Positions 49,255-57,653 of a stretch of 64,000 nt of DNA are shown here, piece after piece. Position 1 is the first letter of the stretch; each line of letters begins with the position of its first letter. Both the position numbers and the translations under genes were made by a program. The notes beneath the pieces are model-generated. The model saw only the letters and a list, made by a program, of their open reading frames with translations. It was not told the origin of the DNA and searched no databases. The stretch comes from Salinibaculum sp. SYNS191 (GTDB lineage: Archaea > Halobacteriota > Halobacteria > Halobacteriales > Haloarculaceae): positions 2,666,001-2,730,000 of the forward strand of contig NZ_CP147838.1 in the NCBI RefSeq assembly GCF_037338445.1, written 5' to 3'.

Positions 49255-50154
49255 CTACGGCCCGTCGTCACGGAGGTCCTGGCCGATTTCCCACGCCCGG
49301 ACCAGATGCGTCAGCGTCTCGTTGACCGGCACCGGGTCGGTCGCGTTCGCGACCACGTAGCCGTTGATGGCGTCTATCTCGGTGCGCGCCCCCGCCTGGA
49401 CGTCCTGGGCCATCGACGAGGTGTTCGCTGCCGTCGTCCGCGCGACCCCCGAGACGGCGGTCGTCGCCTGCATCGCCGAGAGGTCGACGCCGTGGTCGCG
49501 GGCCACCTGTGCCACTTCGCGAGCGGCGGCGCGAGCGGTCTCGCCGGCGGGTCCGTCGACGAGCGCGCCGTTCTCGACGCGGGCCAGCGCCGTCGTCGCG
49601 TTGATGCCGCAGTTGACCGCCAGTTTCTCCCAGAGCCGGCGGGGCATGTCCGTGGCGACGGTCACGTCCAGTCCCGCGGCGTCGAAGGCCACCCCGACGC
49701 TGTCCGCTTCGTCGGACTGCCCGCCCTCGCGCGCGCCCAGCACAACCTCGCCGACGCCGGTACACTCGACGTGGCCCGGTTCGACCATGCGCGCGCCGTA
49801 GGTGCAGGTCCCCGCCAGCACCGGAGCGGACACAGACGTCGCAAGCTCCTCCTCGTTGCCCATCCCGTTTTGCAGCGAGAGGACGACGTCGAGGTCGCAC
49901 TCGGCGAGCGCGGCGGCGGCAGCGGGCGTGTCGAAGGTCTTGACGGTGACGACGGCGAGGTCGGCCGCCGCCGGCGGTTCCGTCGCGGCGTCGGGGGTGA
50001 CGGTCTCGTCGACGGCCCCGGAGATGCGGAGTCCGGACTCCCGGACCGTGGCGACGTGGGGGTCGCGACCGACCAGCGTCACGTCGTGTTCGCGGGCGAG
50101 CAGCCCCCCGACGAGGCTGCCGAGACTGCCGGCACCGAAGACGAGGACGTCCAT
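49255..50154 (-). CDS. Ketopantoate reductase (PanE/ApbA family)
   Basis: A 299-residue NAD(P)H-dependent reductase: the N-terminal Rossmann motif FGAGSLGSLVGGLLA (about 5-19), LSLQNGMGNEEEL, CTYGARMVEPGHV, the catalytic-domain stretch RRLWEKLAVNCGINATTAL, and the C-terminal SSMAQDVQAGARTEIDAINGYVV are all typical. It reduces ketopantoate to pantoate for coenzyme A synthesis, although several archaeal family members may use other 2-oxoacids. The ATG at 50154 removes an Arg-rich upstream extension. Confidence 0.9.
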   Translation of the reverse strand: MDVLVFGAGSLGSLVGGLLAREHDVTLVGRDPHVATVRESGLRISGAVDETVTPDAATEPPAAADLAVVTVKTFDTPAAAAALAECDLDVVLSLQNGMGNEEELATSVSAPVLAGTCTYGARMVEPGHVECTGVGEVVLGAREGGQSDEADSVGVAFDAAGLDVTVATDMPRRLWEKLAVNCGINATTALARVENGALVDGPAGETARAAAREVAQVARDHGVDLSAMQATTAVSGVARTTAANTSSMAQDVQAGARTEIDAINGYVVANATDPVPVNETLTHLVRAWEIGQDLRDDGP

Positions 50155-50167
50155 CCGTCGGGGACTG

Positions 50168-50461
50168 TCAGTCTTCCTGCCAGTAATAGATGTCCTCCTT
50201 CGGCGCGCCACAGGCGGGGCACTCCTCCGGGATGTCCTCTATCTGGCCGATTTCACCGCACTCCCAGCAGCGCCACATCAACTCCGCCTCACCGGGTGCG
50301 CCGGCCGTGATGTGCTCGCCGGACAGCGCCTCGATGCCGTCGTCGATGCTGACGTAGAACCCGTGTTCGTCGAAGGCGCGAATCTTCCCCAGTTCGTTCC
50401 CGTCGTCGTCGAATATCTTCGTGCCGAAACTGACGCGGGCCGTTGATTCCTCCTCGCTCAT
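50168..50461 (-). CDS. Rubredoxin-like zinc/iron protein (DUF7130-like)
   Basis: A 97-residue acidic protein. The N-terminal half is a beta-rich PRC-barrel-like region (VSFGTKIFDDDGNELGKI). The C-terminal half is a rubrerythrin-type rubredoxin domain with knuckles CWEC and CPAC in MWRCWECGEIGQ and ECPACGAPKEDI. It probably binds one Fe or Zn. It lies 13 bases before panE on the same strand, so they may share an mRNA. The role is unknown; other small zinc-ribbon proteins of this genome (3073-3216) are not close relatives. Confidence 0.8.
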   Translation of the reverse strand: MSEEESTARVSFGTKIFDDDGNELGKIRAFDEHGFYVSIDDGIEALSGEHITAGAPGEAELMWRCWECGEIGQIEDIPEECPACGAPKEDIYYWQED

Positions 50462-50536
50462 GACGTCTGAAACGTGGGCCGGTGTCAGCATAAAGGTGTG
50501 TGCTACCGCACGTCACACTGTCGCTGTCGTGCGGTC

Positions 50537-51745
50537 TCAGTCGCTGAACAGGCTGGTGTGGACCGGGGCGAACTCGCTCTCCTCCTCGACGTCGCCCTCG
50601 GTGTCGGTGATGGCGGTGCCGTCGAGTCCGTCTTCGAGGAACGAGTCCAGCGGCGGGCCGACGTGGTCGGGTTCGACGAGGAAGGCGTCGTGGCCGTGGT
50701 CGGAGTCAACGACGTGGTGGGAGATGTCGACGCCCGCCTCGCGCATCGACTCCGCGAGGCCCTCCGCCTGCGCGGTGGTGAAGTGCCAGTCGGCGGTGAA
50801 GGACATGACCATCGCCTCGCCGTCGAAGGCCGCGAGCGCGTCGGCGTCGTCCTCGAAGCCCGCCGCGAGGTCGTAGTTGTCCATCGCCCGCGTCAGATAC
50901 AGGTAGGAGTTGGCGTCGAAGCGCTCGACGAACTTCTCTGCCTGGTAGTCGAGATAGGACTCGACGTCCCGGTACGGGAAGAAGCCGGCCGCGGGGTCCG
51001 TCGGGAAGGTCCGGACGGCGTCCCGGCCGGCGGAGCGACGGCCGAACTTCTGTTCCATCGACGACTTCGAGAGGTACATGACGTGGCCGATCTGCCGGGC
51101 CAGCGCCAGGCCGTCCGTGGGCGTCTCGTCGCTGCCGTAGTAGTCGCCGCCGTTCCAGTTGGGGTCCGTCGTGATGGCCCGCCGGGCGATGGCGTCCAGC
51201 GCGAGACACTGGGGGTCCAGCCGTGCCGCGGCCGCGATGGGAGCTATCTTCTCGACGTGGTCCGGGTGGCGTTTGGCCCACTCCAGGACGTTCATGCCGC
51301 CGACGGAGCCGCCGGTGACCATGTGGAGGTGGGGGATGCCGAGTTCGTCCAGCAGGGCGCGCTGGGCCTCCGTCCAGTCCCGGACGGTGACGGCGGGGAA
51401 GTCGGTGCCGTAGGGCTCGCCGGTCTCGGGGTCCGTCGAGGCCGGGCCGGTCGACCCGTAGCAGGACCCGGGGACGTTCGCGCAGACGACGTAGTACTCG
51501 TTGGTGTCGATGGCCTTGCCGGGGCCGACGATGTCGTCCCACCAGGCGCGGGCCTGGCCGGCGGTGTCCGAGCCGCCGCGGTGGCCGGCGACGTGGGCGC
51601 TGCCGGTCAGGGCGTGACAGACGAGGACGGCGTTGTCGCCGGTGAACTCGCCGTAGGCCTCGTAGGCGATTTCGAGGTCGGATATCGTCTGGCCGCACTC
51701 GAACTCGAACTCGCCGACGGAGACGGTGTCTGCGTCGACGTTCAT
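50537..51745 (-). CDS. metX: Homoserine O-acetyltransferase
   Basis: A 402-residue alpha/beta-hydrolase-fold acyltransferase activating homoserine for methionine synthesis. Motifs: [14 protein letters not shown] (oxyanion region), [14 protein letters not shown], the nucleophile elbow [22 protein letters not shown] and the catalytic pair in [14 protein letters not shown]. It starts inside the stop codon of metY (ATGA), so the two steps are translated from one message. The C-terminal acidic tail ([12 protein letters not shown]) is a halophile feature. Confidence 0.95.
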   Translation of the reverse strand: MNVDADTVSVGEFEFECGQTISDLEIAYEAYGEFTGDNAVLVCHALTGSAHVAGHRGGSDTAGQARAWWDDIVGPGKAIDTNEYYVVCANVPGSCYGSTGPASTDPETGEPYGTDFPAVTVRDWTEAQRALLDELGIPHLHMVTGGSVGGMNVLEWAKRHPDHVEKIAPIAAAARLDPQCLALDAIARRAITTDPNWNGGDYYGSDETPTDGLALARQIGHVMYLSKSSMEQKFGRRSAGRDAVRTFPTDPAAGFFPYRDVESYLDYQAEKFVERFDANSYLYLTRAMDNYDLAAGFEDDADALAAFDGEAMVMSFTADWHFTTAQAEGLAESMREAGVDISHHVVDSDHGHDAFLVEPDHVGPPLDSFLEDGLDGTAITDTEGDVEEESEFAPVHTSLFSD

Positions 51746-53046
51746 GCTGCCTCCGCACGCTCGATGGCGCCCTCTAAGTCCGCGACGATGTCCTCGGGGT
51801 CCTCGATGCCGACCGACAGACGCAGCAGGTCCGGGGTGACGCCGGACGCGCGCTGGTCGGCCTCGGAGAGCTGTGCGTGGGTGGTGCTGGCCGGATGGGT
51901 GACGAGCGTCTTCGCGTCGCCGATGTTGGCGAGGAACTGCGCGAGTTCCGTCGCCTCACACAGCGTGACGGCAGCCTCGTACCCGTCCTCCAGCCCGAAG
52001 GTGACCATACCGCCGTAGCCTCCCTCCAGGTACTTATCAGCGGCGTCGTGGCTCTCGTGGGACTGCAGACCGGGGTAGTTCACCCAGGCCACGGCGTCGT
52101 GGTCGCGCAGGAACTCGGCGACTGTCATGGCGTTGTCGCAGTGCTGGTCCATCCGCAGCGCCAGCGTCTCGGTGCCCTGCATGGTGACCCAGGCGTCGAA
52201 GGGCTTCTGGCCGTCGCCGAGACTCCGGACGGCGCGCTGGCGGGCCGCCACGGCGAACGCGCGGTCGCCGAAGGCGTCGGTGAACGTGGTGCCCTCGAAG
52301 GCGGGACTCTCGCCGGCGATTTCGGGGTACTTCTCGGGATAGCTCTCCCAGGGGAACGACCCTCCCGCAGCGAGGACGCCACCGACGGCCGTCCCGGAGC
52401 CGTGAATCCACTTCGTGGTGGACTCCCAGACGATGTCCGCGCCGTGTTCGAGCGGGCGACAGAGGTAGGGTGTGGCGAAGGTGTTGTCGACGAACAGCGG
52501 GGCGCCGTGGTCGTGGGCGACGTCGGCGAGTTCCTCGAACGGCGGGACGACGAGCGAGGGGTTGGCGATGGTCTCGACGTGGACGTAGGCGGTGTCGTCG
52601 TCGATGGCCTCGGCGTAGGCGTCGGGGTCCAGCGTGTCGACGTAGCGCGGCTCGACGCCGCGGCGGGTCGCCATGTTCGAGAAGTAGCCGTGGGTGCCGC
52701 CGTAGATAGAGGCCGCCGAGACGATGTTGTCCCCGGCGCTGGCGAGAATGGAGGTGGCGGCGTCGAGTGCGGCCATACCGGACCCGGTCGCGACGGCCGC
52801 CGTCGCGCCTTCGAGGCTGGCCAGGCGACGTTCGAGCATCGCGACGGTCGGGTTGTCGAACCGGGAGTAGACGTTGCCCTCGGTGTCGAGCGCGTAGAGG
52901 TCGGCCGCGTGGTCGGCGTCGTCGAACACGTACGATGTGGTCTGGTAGATGGGCGGGGCCCGCGCGCCAGTCGCCGGGTCCGCCTCCTCCTGCCCGGCGT
53001 GGACACAGCGTGTCCCGAAGCCCCGCGTGTTCCGCTCGTCACTCAT
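51742..53046 (-). CDS. metY: O-acetylhomoserine sulfhydrylase (aminocarboxypropyltransferase)
   Basis: A 434-residue PLP enzyme of the Cys/Met metabolism family that joins sulfide to O-acetylhomoserine to give homocysteine. Motifs: [18 protein letters not shown] at the start, [38 protein letters not shown], the PLP lysine in [16 protein letters not shown] and [16 protein letters not shown]. It is the first gene of the metYX operon. An AT-rich stretch with TTATAGATAGATAGAG lies 25-45 bases upstream as the promoter. No SAM riboswitch was seen. Confidence 0.95.
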   Translation of the reverse strand: MSDERNTRGFGTRCVHAGQEEADPATGARAPPIYQTTSYVFDDADHAADLYALDTEGNVYSRFDNPTVAMLERRLASLEGATAAVATGSGMAALDAATSILASAGDNIVSAASIYGGTHGYFSNMATRRGVEPRYVDTLDPDAYAEAIDDDTAYVHVETIANPSLVVPPFEELADVAHDHGAPLFVDNTFATPYLCRPLEHGADIVWESTTKWIHGSGTAVGGVLAAGGSFPWESYPEKYPEIAGESPAFEGTTFTDAFGDRAFAVAARQRAVRSLGDGQKPFDAWVTMQGTETLALRMDQHCDNAMTVAEFLRDHDAVAWVNYPGLQSHESHDAADKYLEGGYGGMVTFGLEDGYEAAVTLCEATELAQFLANIGDAKTLVTHPASTTHAQLSEADQRASGVTPDLLRLSVGIEDPEDIVADLEGAIERAEAA

Positions 53047-53185
53047 GTTTCACACTCATATATCTCTATCTATCTATAACCACGAGTTACGGCAAAAATC
53101 TCAGCGTGTGGGAATGACAGGCACGGCAGTCGGACAGGGGACTCACCGGAGGATCGGGCAGCGTCGGTCGGAGAAGGGAACGGCG

Positions 53186-53794
53186 TCAGTTTCTGTCAGT
53201 GCGCCCGTCCAGTATTCGCTCGAAGTACGGCGTGATGGCTTCCCGGGCCTGTTCCCAGCGCCGCATGTCGTGGAGTTCGACGCCGAGGAGGTACTGGGCG
53301 GGTTCGGGTCCGAACCCGCTCTGACCGTAGCGTGGCTTGTGCGGGTACTCGGGGTCCTGCAGTGCTGCACGGAGTTCGAGCATCTGCGCGCGCTGGAGCG
53401 GCGTCCAGTAGTCGCCGCCCGTCTTGTGCTTGCGCCACCCGACGGTACTCAGCTCGGCGTACTGGGGGTCGATGCCGACCAGATCTGCCCGTCGCGCGAA
53501 GGCCGACCTGACGGCGCTCCAGTCCGCCTCGTCCAGTGTTTCCCGGTCTATCTTTCCGTTCTGCATACACGACCGCTCGACTTCGTCTTTCGCCCAGAGC
53601 GCGTCGACGTACGCGACGCTCGCCTCTTGGGCTGCCTCCTCGGAAACGTGTTCGAACTGCCGGGTATCGACCGCGGCGAAGGCGTCGACGGCTTGCTCGC
53701 GCTCTCGCTGGTCGTGGTGCTGGAACCCTCGACACAGTTGCTCGGCCATCCGCGACGCCGTCTTTCCGGTGACCCGCTGTACTTGTCCACTCAT
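53186..53794 (-). CDS. Hypothetical haloarchaeal protein, 202 aa
   Basis: A soluble, mainly helical protein with no recognised domain. Visible features are AEQLCRGFQHHDQREREQA, VGIDPQYAELSTVGWRKHKTGG, YWTPLQRAQMLELRAALQDPEYPHKPRYGQSGF and the close RRWEQAREAITPYFERILDG. Aromatic and Arg/Lys content is higher than in neighbouring acidic proteins. It is isolated between the met operon and a gene-poor AT-richer region, which suggests an acquired or fast-evolving gene. Its ATG follows AAGAAAA and a GTTTACAG element. Confidence 0.6.
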   Translation of the reverse strand: MSGQVQRVTGKTASRMAEQLCRGFQHHDQREREQAVDAFAAVDTRQFEHVSEEAAQEASVAYVDALWAKDEVERSCMQNGKIDRETLDEADWSAVRSAFARRADLVGIDPQYAELSTVGWRKHKTGGDYWTPLQRAQMLELRAALQDPEYPHKPRYGQSGFGPEPAQYLLGVELHDMRRWEQAREAITPYFERILDGRTDRN

Positions 53795-54273
53795 TTTTCT
53801 TTCAGTCTTTTTCGCTGTAAACGTAGCTTGTCGGGTGGTGCACGAAGTGATTCAGGTTACCACTTCTTGTCGGTGTATATCTTTTGGCCTAGCTGTATTT
53901 GATGCTTTGCGTTCGGTTTTATCATTTGATAATTGTAGGATGAATAACGCTATCCTCGGCTTGCGATACTAAACTCGTCTGTCTCTGATATTCACTCTCG
54001 ATACTTGGGGCAAAGAAATCACTTGTGACGGTCCTCGTTGCACGGGAATCACTGCGCGGGGTCTCGACGATACTGGCTGCTCGCTAGCGGTCGCAATGTG
54101 GTGCTGCTGGGAGAACGTCCAGACCGAACCGCGAAGCGAGTGGCTGCGGCGAGCGCAGCACTCTGTTCGTGAGAGTACGCGTTGACACACTTCGTTCCGC
54201 GTTTTGGCGGAGCCCGGTGAGTCCCTCGTTACGGCTGACATGTTTCGCAGTCAGGCACACGCCAGGGCCGCCG
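53795..54273. other. Gene-poor, AT-richer region with small hairpins
   Basis: No convincing gene. The first 250 bases are clearly AT-richer than the surroundings. Near 54125-54185 there are stems such as GCTGCG/CGCAGC and ACTCT/AGAGT. A short open frame at 53969-54241 (minus) has an odd, Ser/Arg-rich composition and is not supported. It may be a relic of a mobile element. Confidence 0.45.
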
Positions 54274-54576
54274 TCAGTCGTCACCTGGCGTGTCAAAGTA
54301 CCCCAGGATGTCGAGTATCGCACCCATAATGAAGCTGATGACAGCGACGACGAGAACGAGGGCCGTGAGGAGAAGCGAGATGGGATCGGGGAGGACGAGC
54401 CCGAAGATGGCGATGAACATGATGGTGACTATGCCGACGACGAGCAGGAACGACCCGGCGTTCGGGTCTTCCCCGGTGAGGAACTCGATACTCTGGAGGA
54501 ACGTGGAGGGTTGCGCGTCGGACGGTGACTCCTCTTCTTGCTCTTTTTCCTCCTCCTCCGTACTCATCTCACTCAT
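54274..54576 (-). CDS. Small acidic membrane protein, two helices
   Basis: A 100-residue protein with a Glu-rich cytoplasmic N-terminus (STEEEEKEQEEESPS) and two hydrophobic segments (about 39-60 and 66-88, FLLVVGIVTIMFIAIFGLVL and LLLTALVLVVAVISFIMGAI). It ends YFDTPGDD. It overlaps the preceding small membrane gene by eight bases, so translation is coupled and the products may work together. Function unknown. Confidence 0.72.
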   Translation of the reverse strand: MSEMSTEEEEKEQEEESPSDAQPSTFLQSIEFLTGEDPNAGSFLLVVGIVTIMFIAIFGLVLPDPISLLLTALVLVVAVISFIMGAILDILGYFDTPGDD

Positions 54577-54817
54577 CGGTTTGAGCCTCGGGATTCTTGT
54601 TCCGTCCAGCCGCGCGCTGGACAACCTGGACGAGGTGTGAGACCCACAGTCCGGCGGTGAACCCGAACAGGACGGAGACGAGGACGGCCTTGGTGAGTAA
54701 CTCCAGGGGTGCGATAGCCGCAGCCAAACACAGCGTCCCGAACAGGAACATCATCCCGTACTGGATACGCGTGTTGAGGTCAACTCGCTTTGCGGCTTCG
54801 AGTGGATTCGTACTCAC
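54569..54817 (-). CDS. Small membrane protein, two helices
   Basis: An 82-residue protein beginning at a GTG, with two membrane helices (about 19-36 and 42-62: MMFLFGTLCLAAAIAPLEL and AVLVSVLFGFTAGLWVSHL) and a basic cytoplasmic tail (VVQRAAGRNKNPE). It is first in a two-gene operon with the acidic membrane protein. GTTTAAAC about 36 bases upstream is the likely promoter. No family was recognised. Confidence 0.7.
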   Translation of the reverse strand: MSTNPLEAAKRVDLNTRIQYGMMFLFGTLCLAAAIAPLELLTKAVLVSVLFGFTAGLWVSHLVQVVQRAAGRNKNPEAQTDE

Positions 54818-54976
54818 AAGCAGTTCTGCATCCTGTTAACGTAGCGTTCTGTTTAAACTCTCGGTTGGTACGACCGTCTGACACTTTTCGAAAACCGCCA
54901 GACTGCGGGCTGTTCGAGGTTGTTGACCTTGGTACTTGGCTTGTGTCATGACTGTTATTTTGCCATGCCACAGCAG

Positions 54977-55002
54977 AAAACCGCAAGACGGCGAAGCCGT
55001 CT
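54977..55002 (-). terminator. Intrinsic-type terminator of tRNA-Arg
   Basis: Immediately after the tRNA 3' end, on the minus strand, AGACGGC-ttc-GCCGTCT forms a perfect seven-base stem, followed by TGCGGTTTTCT with a run of four T. The stem carries the same GGC/GCC core as other mini-hairpins of this window. Confidence 0.65.
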
Positions 55003-55004
55003 AA

Positions 55005-55077
55005 CGTCCGGACGGAGATTTGAACTCCGGTCCCTGGCTCCGCAAGCCAAGAGGATAGTCCACTACCCTACCCGGAC
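55005..55077 (-). tRNA. tRNA-Arg (anticodon GCG)
   Basis: A 73-base minus-strand gene. Acceptor GTCCGGG pairs with TCCGGAC (one G-T wobble), discriminator G. The anticodon loop TTGCGGA gives GCG (Arg, CGC codons). The T arm is CGGAG-TTCAAAT-CTCCG. No intron or encoded CCA. GGCTAAAGG (55101-55109), about 28 bases upstream, is the TATA element (CCTTTAGCC on the minus strand). Confidence 0.96.
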
Positions 55078-55102
55078 TCACTACCGGATAGCGGGGTACT
55101 GG

Positions 55103-55108
55103 CTAAAG
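55103..55108 (-). promoter_or_regulatory. TATA box of tRNA-Arg
   Basis: CTTTAG on the minus strand, centred about 28 bases before the tRNA 5' end. Confidence 0.6.
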
Positions 55109-55196
55109 GGGTTACGGTTCGCCGGTCTGCCGGCACCGAGAGACGCGATACCTCAGCAATCAGCATTCTTATAGGGGTCCATCACGAGGGTCCGAT

Positions 55197-55814
55197 ATGG
55201 CAGAGCGGGCCGAATCCGGAGAGAGCAAGCCCGACCTCTCCCAGCTGGAGGGTACCACCAACGTCCTCCTCCAGGCACCCTCGTTCGGGGGGAGGGGAAC
55301 GGATGCCGGACTGCGCCTGCTCACGCGGACCCCGCCCGAGAAGACCAACGTCCTCGCGGTTTCCTACACCGACACCCCTTCTGAGTTCGTCGACCGCTGG
55401 AACGCTGCCGCCGGCGCGCCACCGGCACGCGGCGGTATCGTCACCGTCGGGCAGGCGGAGGCGACTGTCGACGACGCCGCCTGGGCCGTCCGCGCCGTCG
55501 AGAACCCGTCGGACCTGACCGGGGTGGGTATCGAACTCAGCGAACTCCTCTCGGGGATGGCGACGGCGGCCGACGACGACGAACACGTCGCCTTCTGTTT
55601 CAACTCCATCACCTCGCTGCTGCAGTACGCGGACGTCCAGCGGGCCTTCCGGTTTCTCCACGTCGTCACCGGCCGCGTGAAGACCGTCGAAGGGACCGGC
55701 CACTACCACCTCGACCCCGAGGCCCACGACCAGCAGACGGTGGCCACCCTGAAGGGGCTGTTCGACGCCGTCGTCGCGGTCGACGAGGACGGGTCCTGGA
55801 CCGTCCAGCGGTAG
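55197..55814 (+). CDS. DUF7504-like RecA-fold protein
   Basis: A 205-residue cytoplasmic protein with a degenerate RecA/KaiC-like layout: TTNVLLQAPSFGGRGTDAGLRLL near the start (no intact Walker A), NVLAVSYTDTPSEFVDRW, GVGIELSELLSG, HVAFCFNSITSLLQYADVQRAFRFLHVVTGRVK and DAVVAVDEDG. Related haloarchaeal proteins are annotated as HTR-like or DUF7504 and are thought to act in signalling. A CTTATAG element lies about 30 bases before the ATG. Confidence 0.72.
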   Translation: MAERAESGESKPDLSQLEGTTNVLLQAPSFGGRGTDAGLRLLTRTPPEKTNVLAVSYTDTPSEFVDRWNAAAGAPPARGGIVTVGQAEATVDDAAWAVRAVENPSDLTGVGIELSELLSGMATAADDDEHVAFCFNSITSLLQYADVQRAFRFLHVVTGRVKTVEGTGHYHLDPEAHDQQTVATLKGLFDAVVAVDEDGSWTVQR

Positions 55815-55898
55815 GCCACGCCGGCGCGTTCGACCGTGACTCAAACGCGGATTTGAACCTCCCCAACCGGCTTTTCAGAGGGTACCGTCTCCCCGAGC

Positions 55899-56567
55899 AT
55901 GAATCGGCGCAGATTCCTCCGACGGACAGGCGCGCTGGGCGTCCTCGGCCTCGCCGGGTGCACGTCCGACGCGAACGACGACCAGGGCGGCGACGGCGGT
56001 GTGGGCGCACAGTCCGGGACCGACACGCCCTCGCCGACGCCCGACCCGACACCGACGGAGACGGCGACGCAGACGGCGACCCAGACGGAGACGGAGACAC
56101 CGGCGGACATCGGCGACAACAGCACGTCCGGAAGTTCCGGGAGCCGCGGCTGGGGGTCGGGCGGCATGATGAACGGCATCAGCTTCACGTTCACCTCCTA
56201 CGGTCCCGAGTGCGGCAGCGCGACGGACACGACCGACGTCAGCTTCCAGCCCGCGGACGGGCAGGTTGTCGTCGAGGGGACGATACGCGGCAGCGACGTC
56301 TGCACGCGGGCGGCGCTCGGGTCCGTCGAGTACAGCGAGAGCGACGACCGCCTCCGCGTCGCAATCGAGACCGTCGACATCGAGGACTGCAAGGAGGACG
56401 GCGGCATGGGCGCCCAGTGTACCACCGACATCGAGTACGACGCCCAGTTCCGCTTCGACGGCGACCTTCCGGGCGAGGCGACGGTCTCCCACGACGGCGA
56501 CGCGATCGCCAGCGCGGGCCACGACAGCGCGAGCGCCGCGCCGCCGACCACGACAGAACAGTCCTGA
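55899..56567 (+). CDS. Tat lipoprotein with one copy of a Cys-containing beta domain
   Basis: A 222-residue exported protein: RRRFLRRTGALGVLGLAGC is a Tat motif with lipobox, followed by a Thr/Pro-rich linker and a beta-rich domain (about 90-205). The domain has paired cysteines (ECGS, VCTR, EDCKED, QCTTD) and the ending EATVSHDGDAIASAGHDSA. The same domain occurs twice in the next gene, so this is a tandem gene family. It is expected to be lipid-anchored outside the cell. Function unknown. Confidence 0.82.
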   Translation: MNRRRFLRRTGALGVLGLAGCTSDANDDQGGDGGVGAQSGTDTPSPTPDPTPTETATQTATQTETETPADIGDNSTSGSSGSRGWGSGGMMNGISFTFTSYGPECGSATDTTDVSFQPADGQVVVEGTIRGSDVCTRAALGSVEYSESDDRLRVAIETVDIEDCKEDGGMGAQCTTDIEYDAQFRFDGDLPGEATVSHDGDAIASAGHDSASAAPPTTTEQS

Positions 56568-56627
56568 ACTCAAAGGGCCATTTGACTCTGCGGAACTGCC
56601 TTGTCTTCCGGCAGCCTCAGTGACAGT

Positions 56628-57503
56628 ATGGATCGACGGAGATTCCTCCAGCAGACGGGCGCGCTTGGCGCGCTCGCGGTCGCCGGCTGTACGTCGGCCG
56701 GAGACGATGGCGGTGGCGACGACGGCGGAGCGGGCGACAGCCCCACGCCCACGCCCACCGCCACACCCACACCTCTCGTCGTGACCGACCAGTCCATCGA
56801 GACCGTCCAGAGTGGCTGCGGGTCCGGTGCGGAGACCGTCAGCGTCGATACTGACGACGGTGATGGCGTCGTCGTCATCGAGGGCAGGCTCACGACCCCG
56901 AACCCCTGCCACGTGGCGACACTCAAATCGGTCGCCTACGACGCCGACAGCGACACGCTCCGCGTCGACGTCGGGGCAGAGTCCACGGGCGACGTGTGTA
57001 TCGAGTGCGTCGGTGCCGTCGAGTACCGGGCGACCGTCGCGTTCGACGGCGGCACCCCTTCGACGGTCACGGTCACCCACCGCGGCGAGTCCGTCCCGCG
57101 CGGCGAGACCGGGGAACGGCCTCTGCTCACCGACGCTTCGCTGACGGTGACTGACGTTTCGGGAAGCATCGCACAGACCACCGCCGACGCCGAGTTCGAC
57201 GCGGCCGCCGGCACCGTCGTCGTGACTGGGACCATTGAAGGGAACAACGGGTGCAAGACGGCGACGCTCGGGGACGTCTCCTACGACCCGGCCGGGGACG
57301 AACTGTCCGTCGACGTGCAGACCACGGACCGTGCGGACGTCGACGAGGACACGGCCTGTACGCAGGCGCTGGTCTACATCGACTACGAGGCGACGTTCAC
57401 CTTCGACGGGGGTATCCCGGGCAGCGTCTCCGTGAGCCACGACGGGCGGGGCGTGATGAGCGCGGGCCACGACAGTGCCACCGCGAGCGCGCCGGGGAGC
57501 TAA
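56628..57503 (+). CDS. Tat lipoprotein with two copies of the same beta domain
   Basis: A 291-residue paralogue of the preceding gene: signal DRRRFLQQTGALGALAVAGC, short Thr/Pro linker, then two repeats. The first has VVVIEGRLTTPNPCHVATLKS and ends TVTVTHRGES; the second has VVVTGTIEGNNGCKTATLGD and ends SVSVSHDGRGVMSAGHDSA. Each repeat has two to three cysteines at matching places (PC/GC, VC..C or AC), likely forming disulfides. The end of repeat two matches the end of the neighbouring single-domain protein best. It is probably surface-exposed. Confidence 0.82.
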   Translation: MDRRRFLQQTGALGALAVAGCTSAGDDGGGDDGGAGDSPTPTPTATPTPLVVTDQSIETVQSGCGSGAETVSVDTDDGDGVVVIEGRLTTPNPCHVATLKSVAYDADSDTLRVDVGAESTGDVCIECVGAVEYRATVAFDGGTPSTVTVTHRGESVPRGETGERPLLTDASLTVTDVSGSIAQTTADAEFDAAAGTVVVTGTIEGNNGCKTATLGDVSYDPAGDELSVDVQTTDRADVDEDTACTQALVYIDYEATFTFDGGIPGSVSVSHDGRGVMSAGHDSATASAPGS

Positions 57504-57653
57504 CCTTTTTCAGCGGTCGCGGGACCACCCATCCACGGTGACACGGGACGTACCGGTCGGACTATCGACCGACCACAGAACCGCCGGACAGCGCGCCCCC
57601 GTCGGGGCAACGACAACGCTTAAACAGCCTCCTTCCCTGCCATTGGTACAATA

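Noticed and set aside
51742..53110. SAM or other methionine riboswitch before metY
   Set aside because: The leader is only tens of bases, AT-rich with a GATA repeat, and no riboswitch-like structure could be drawn.
53969..54241. 90-codon minus-strand frame
   Set aside because: Odd Ser/Arg composition, no family, and overlapping hairpins; not supportable as a gene.
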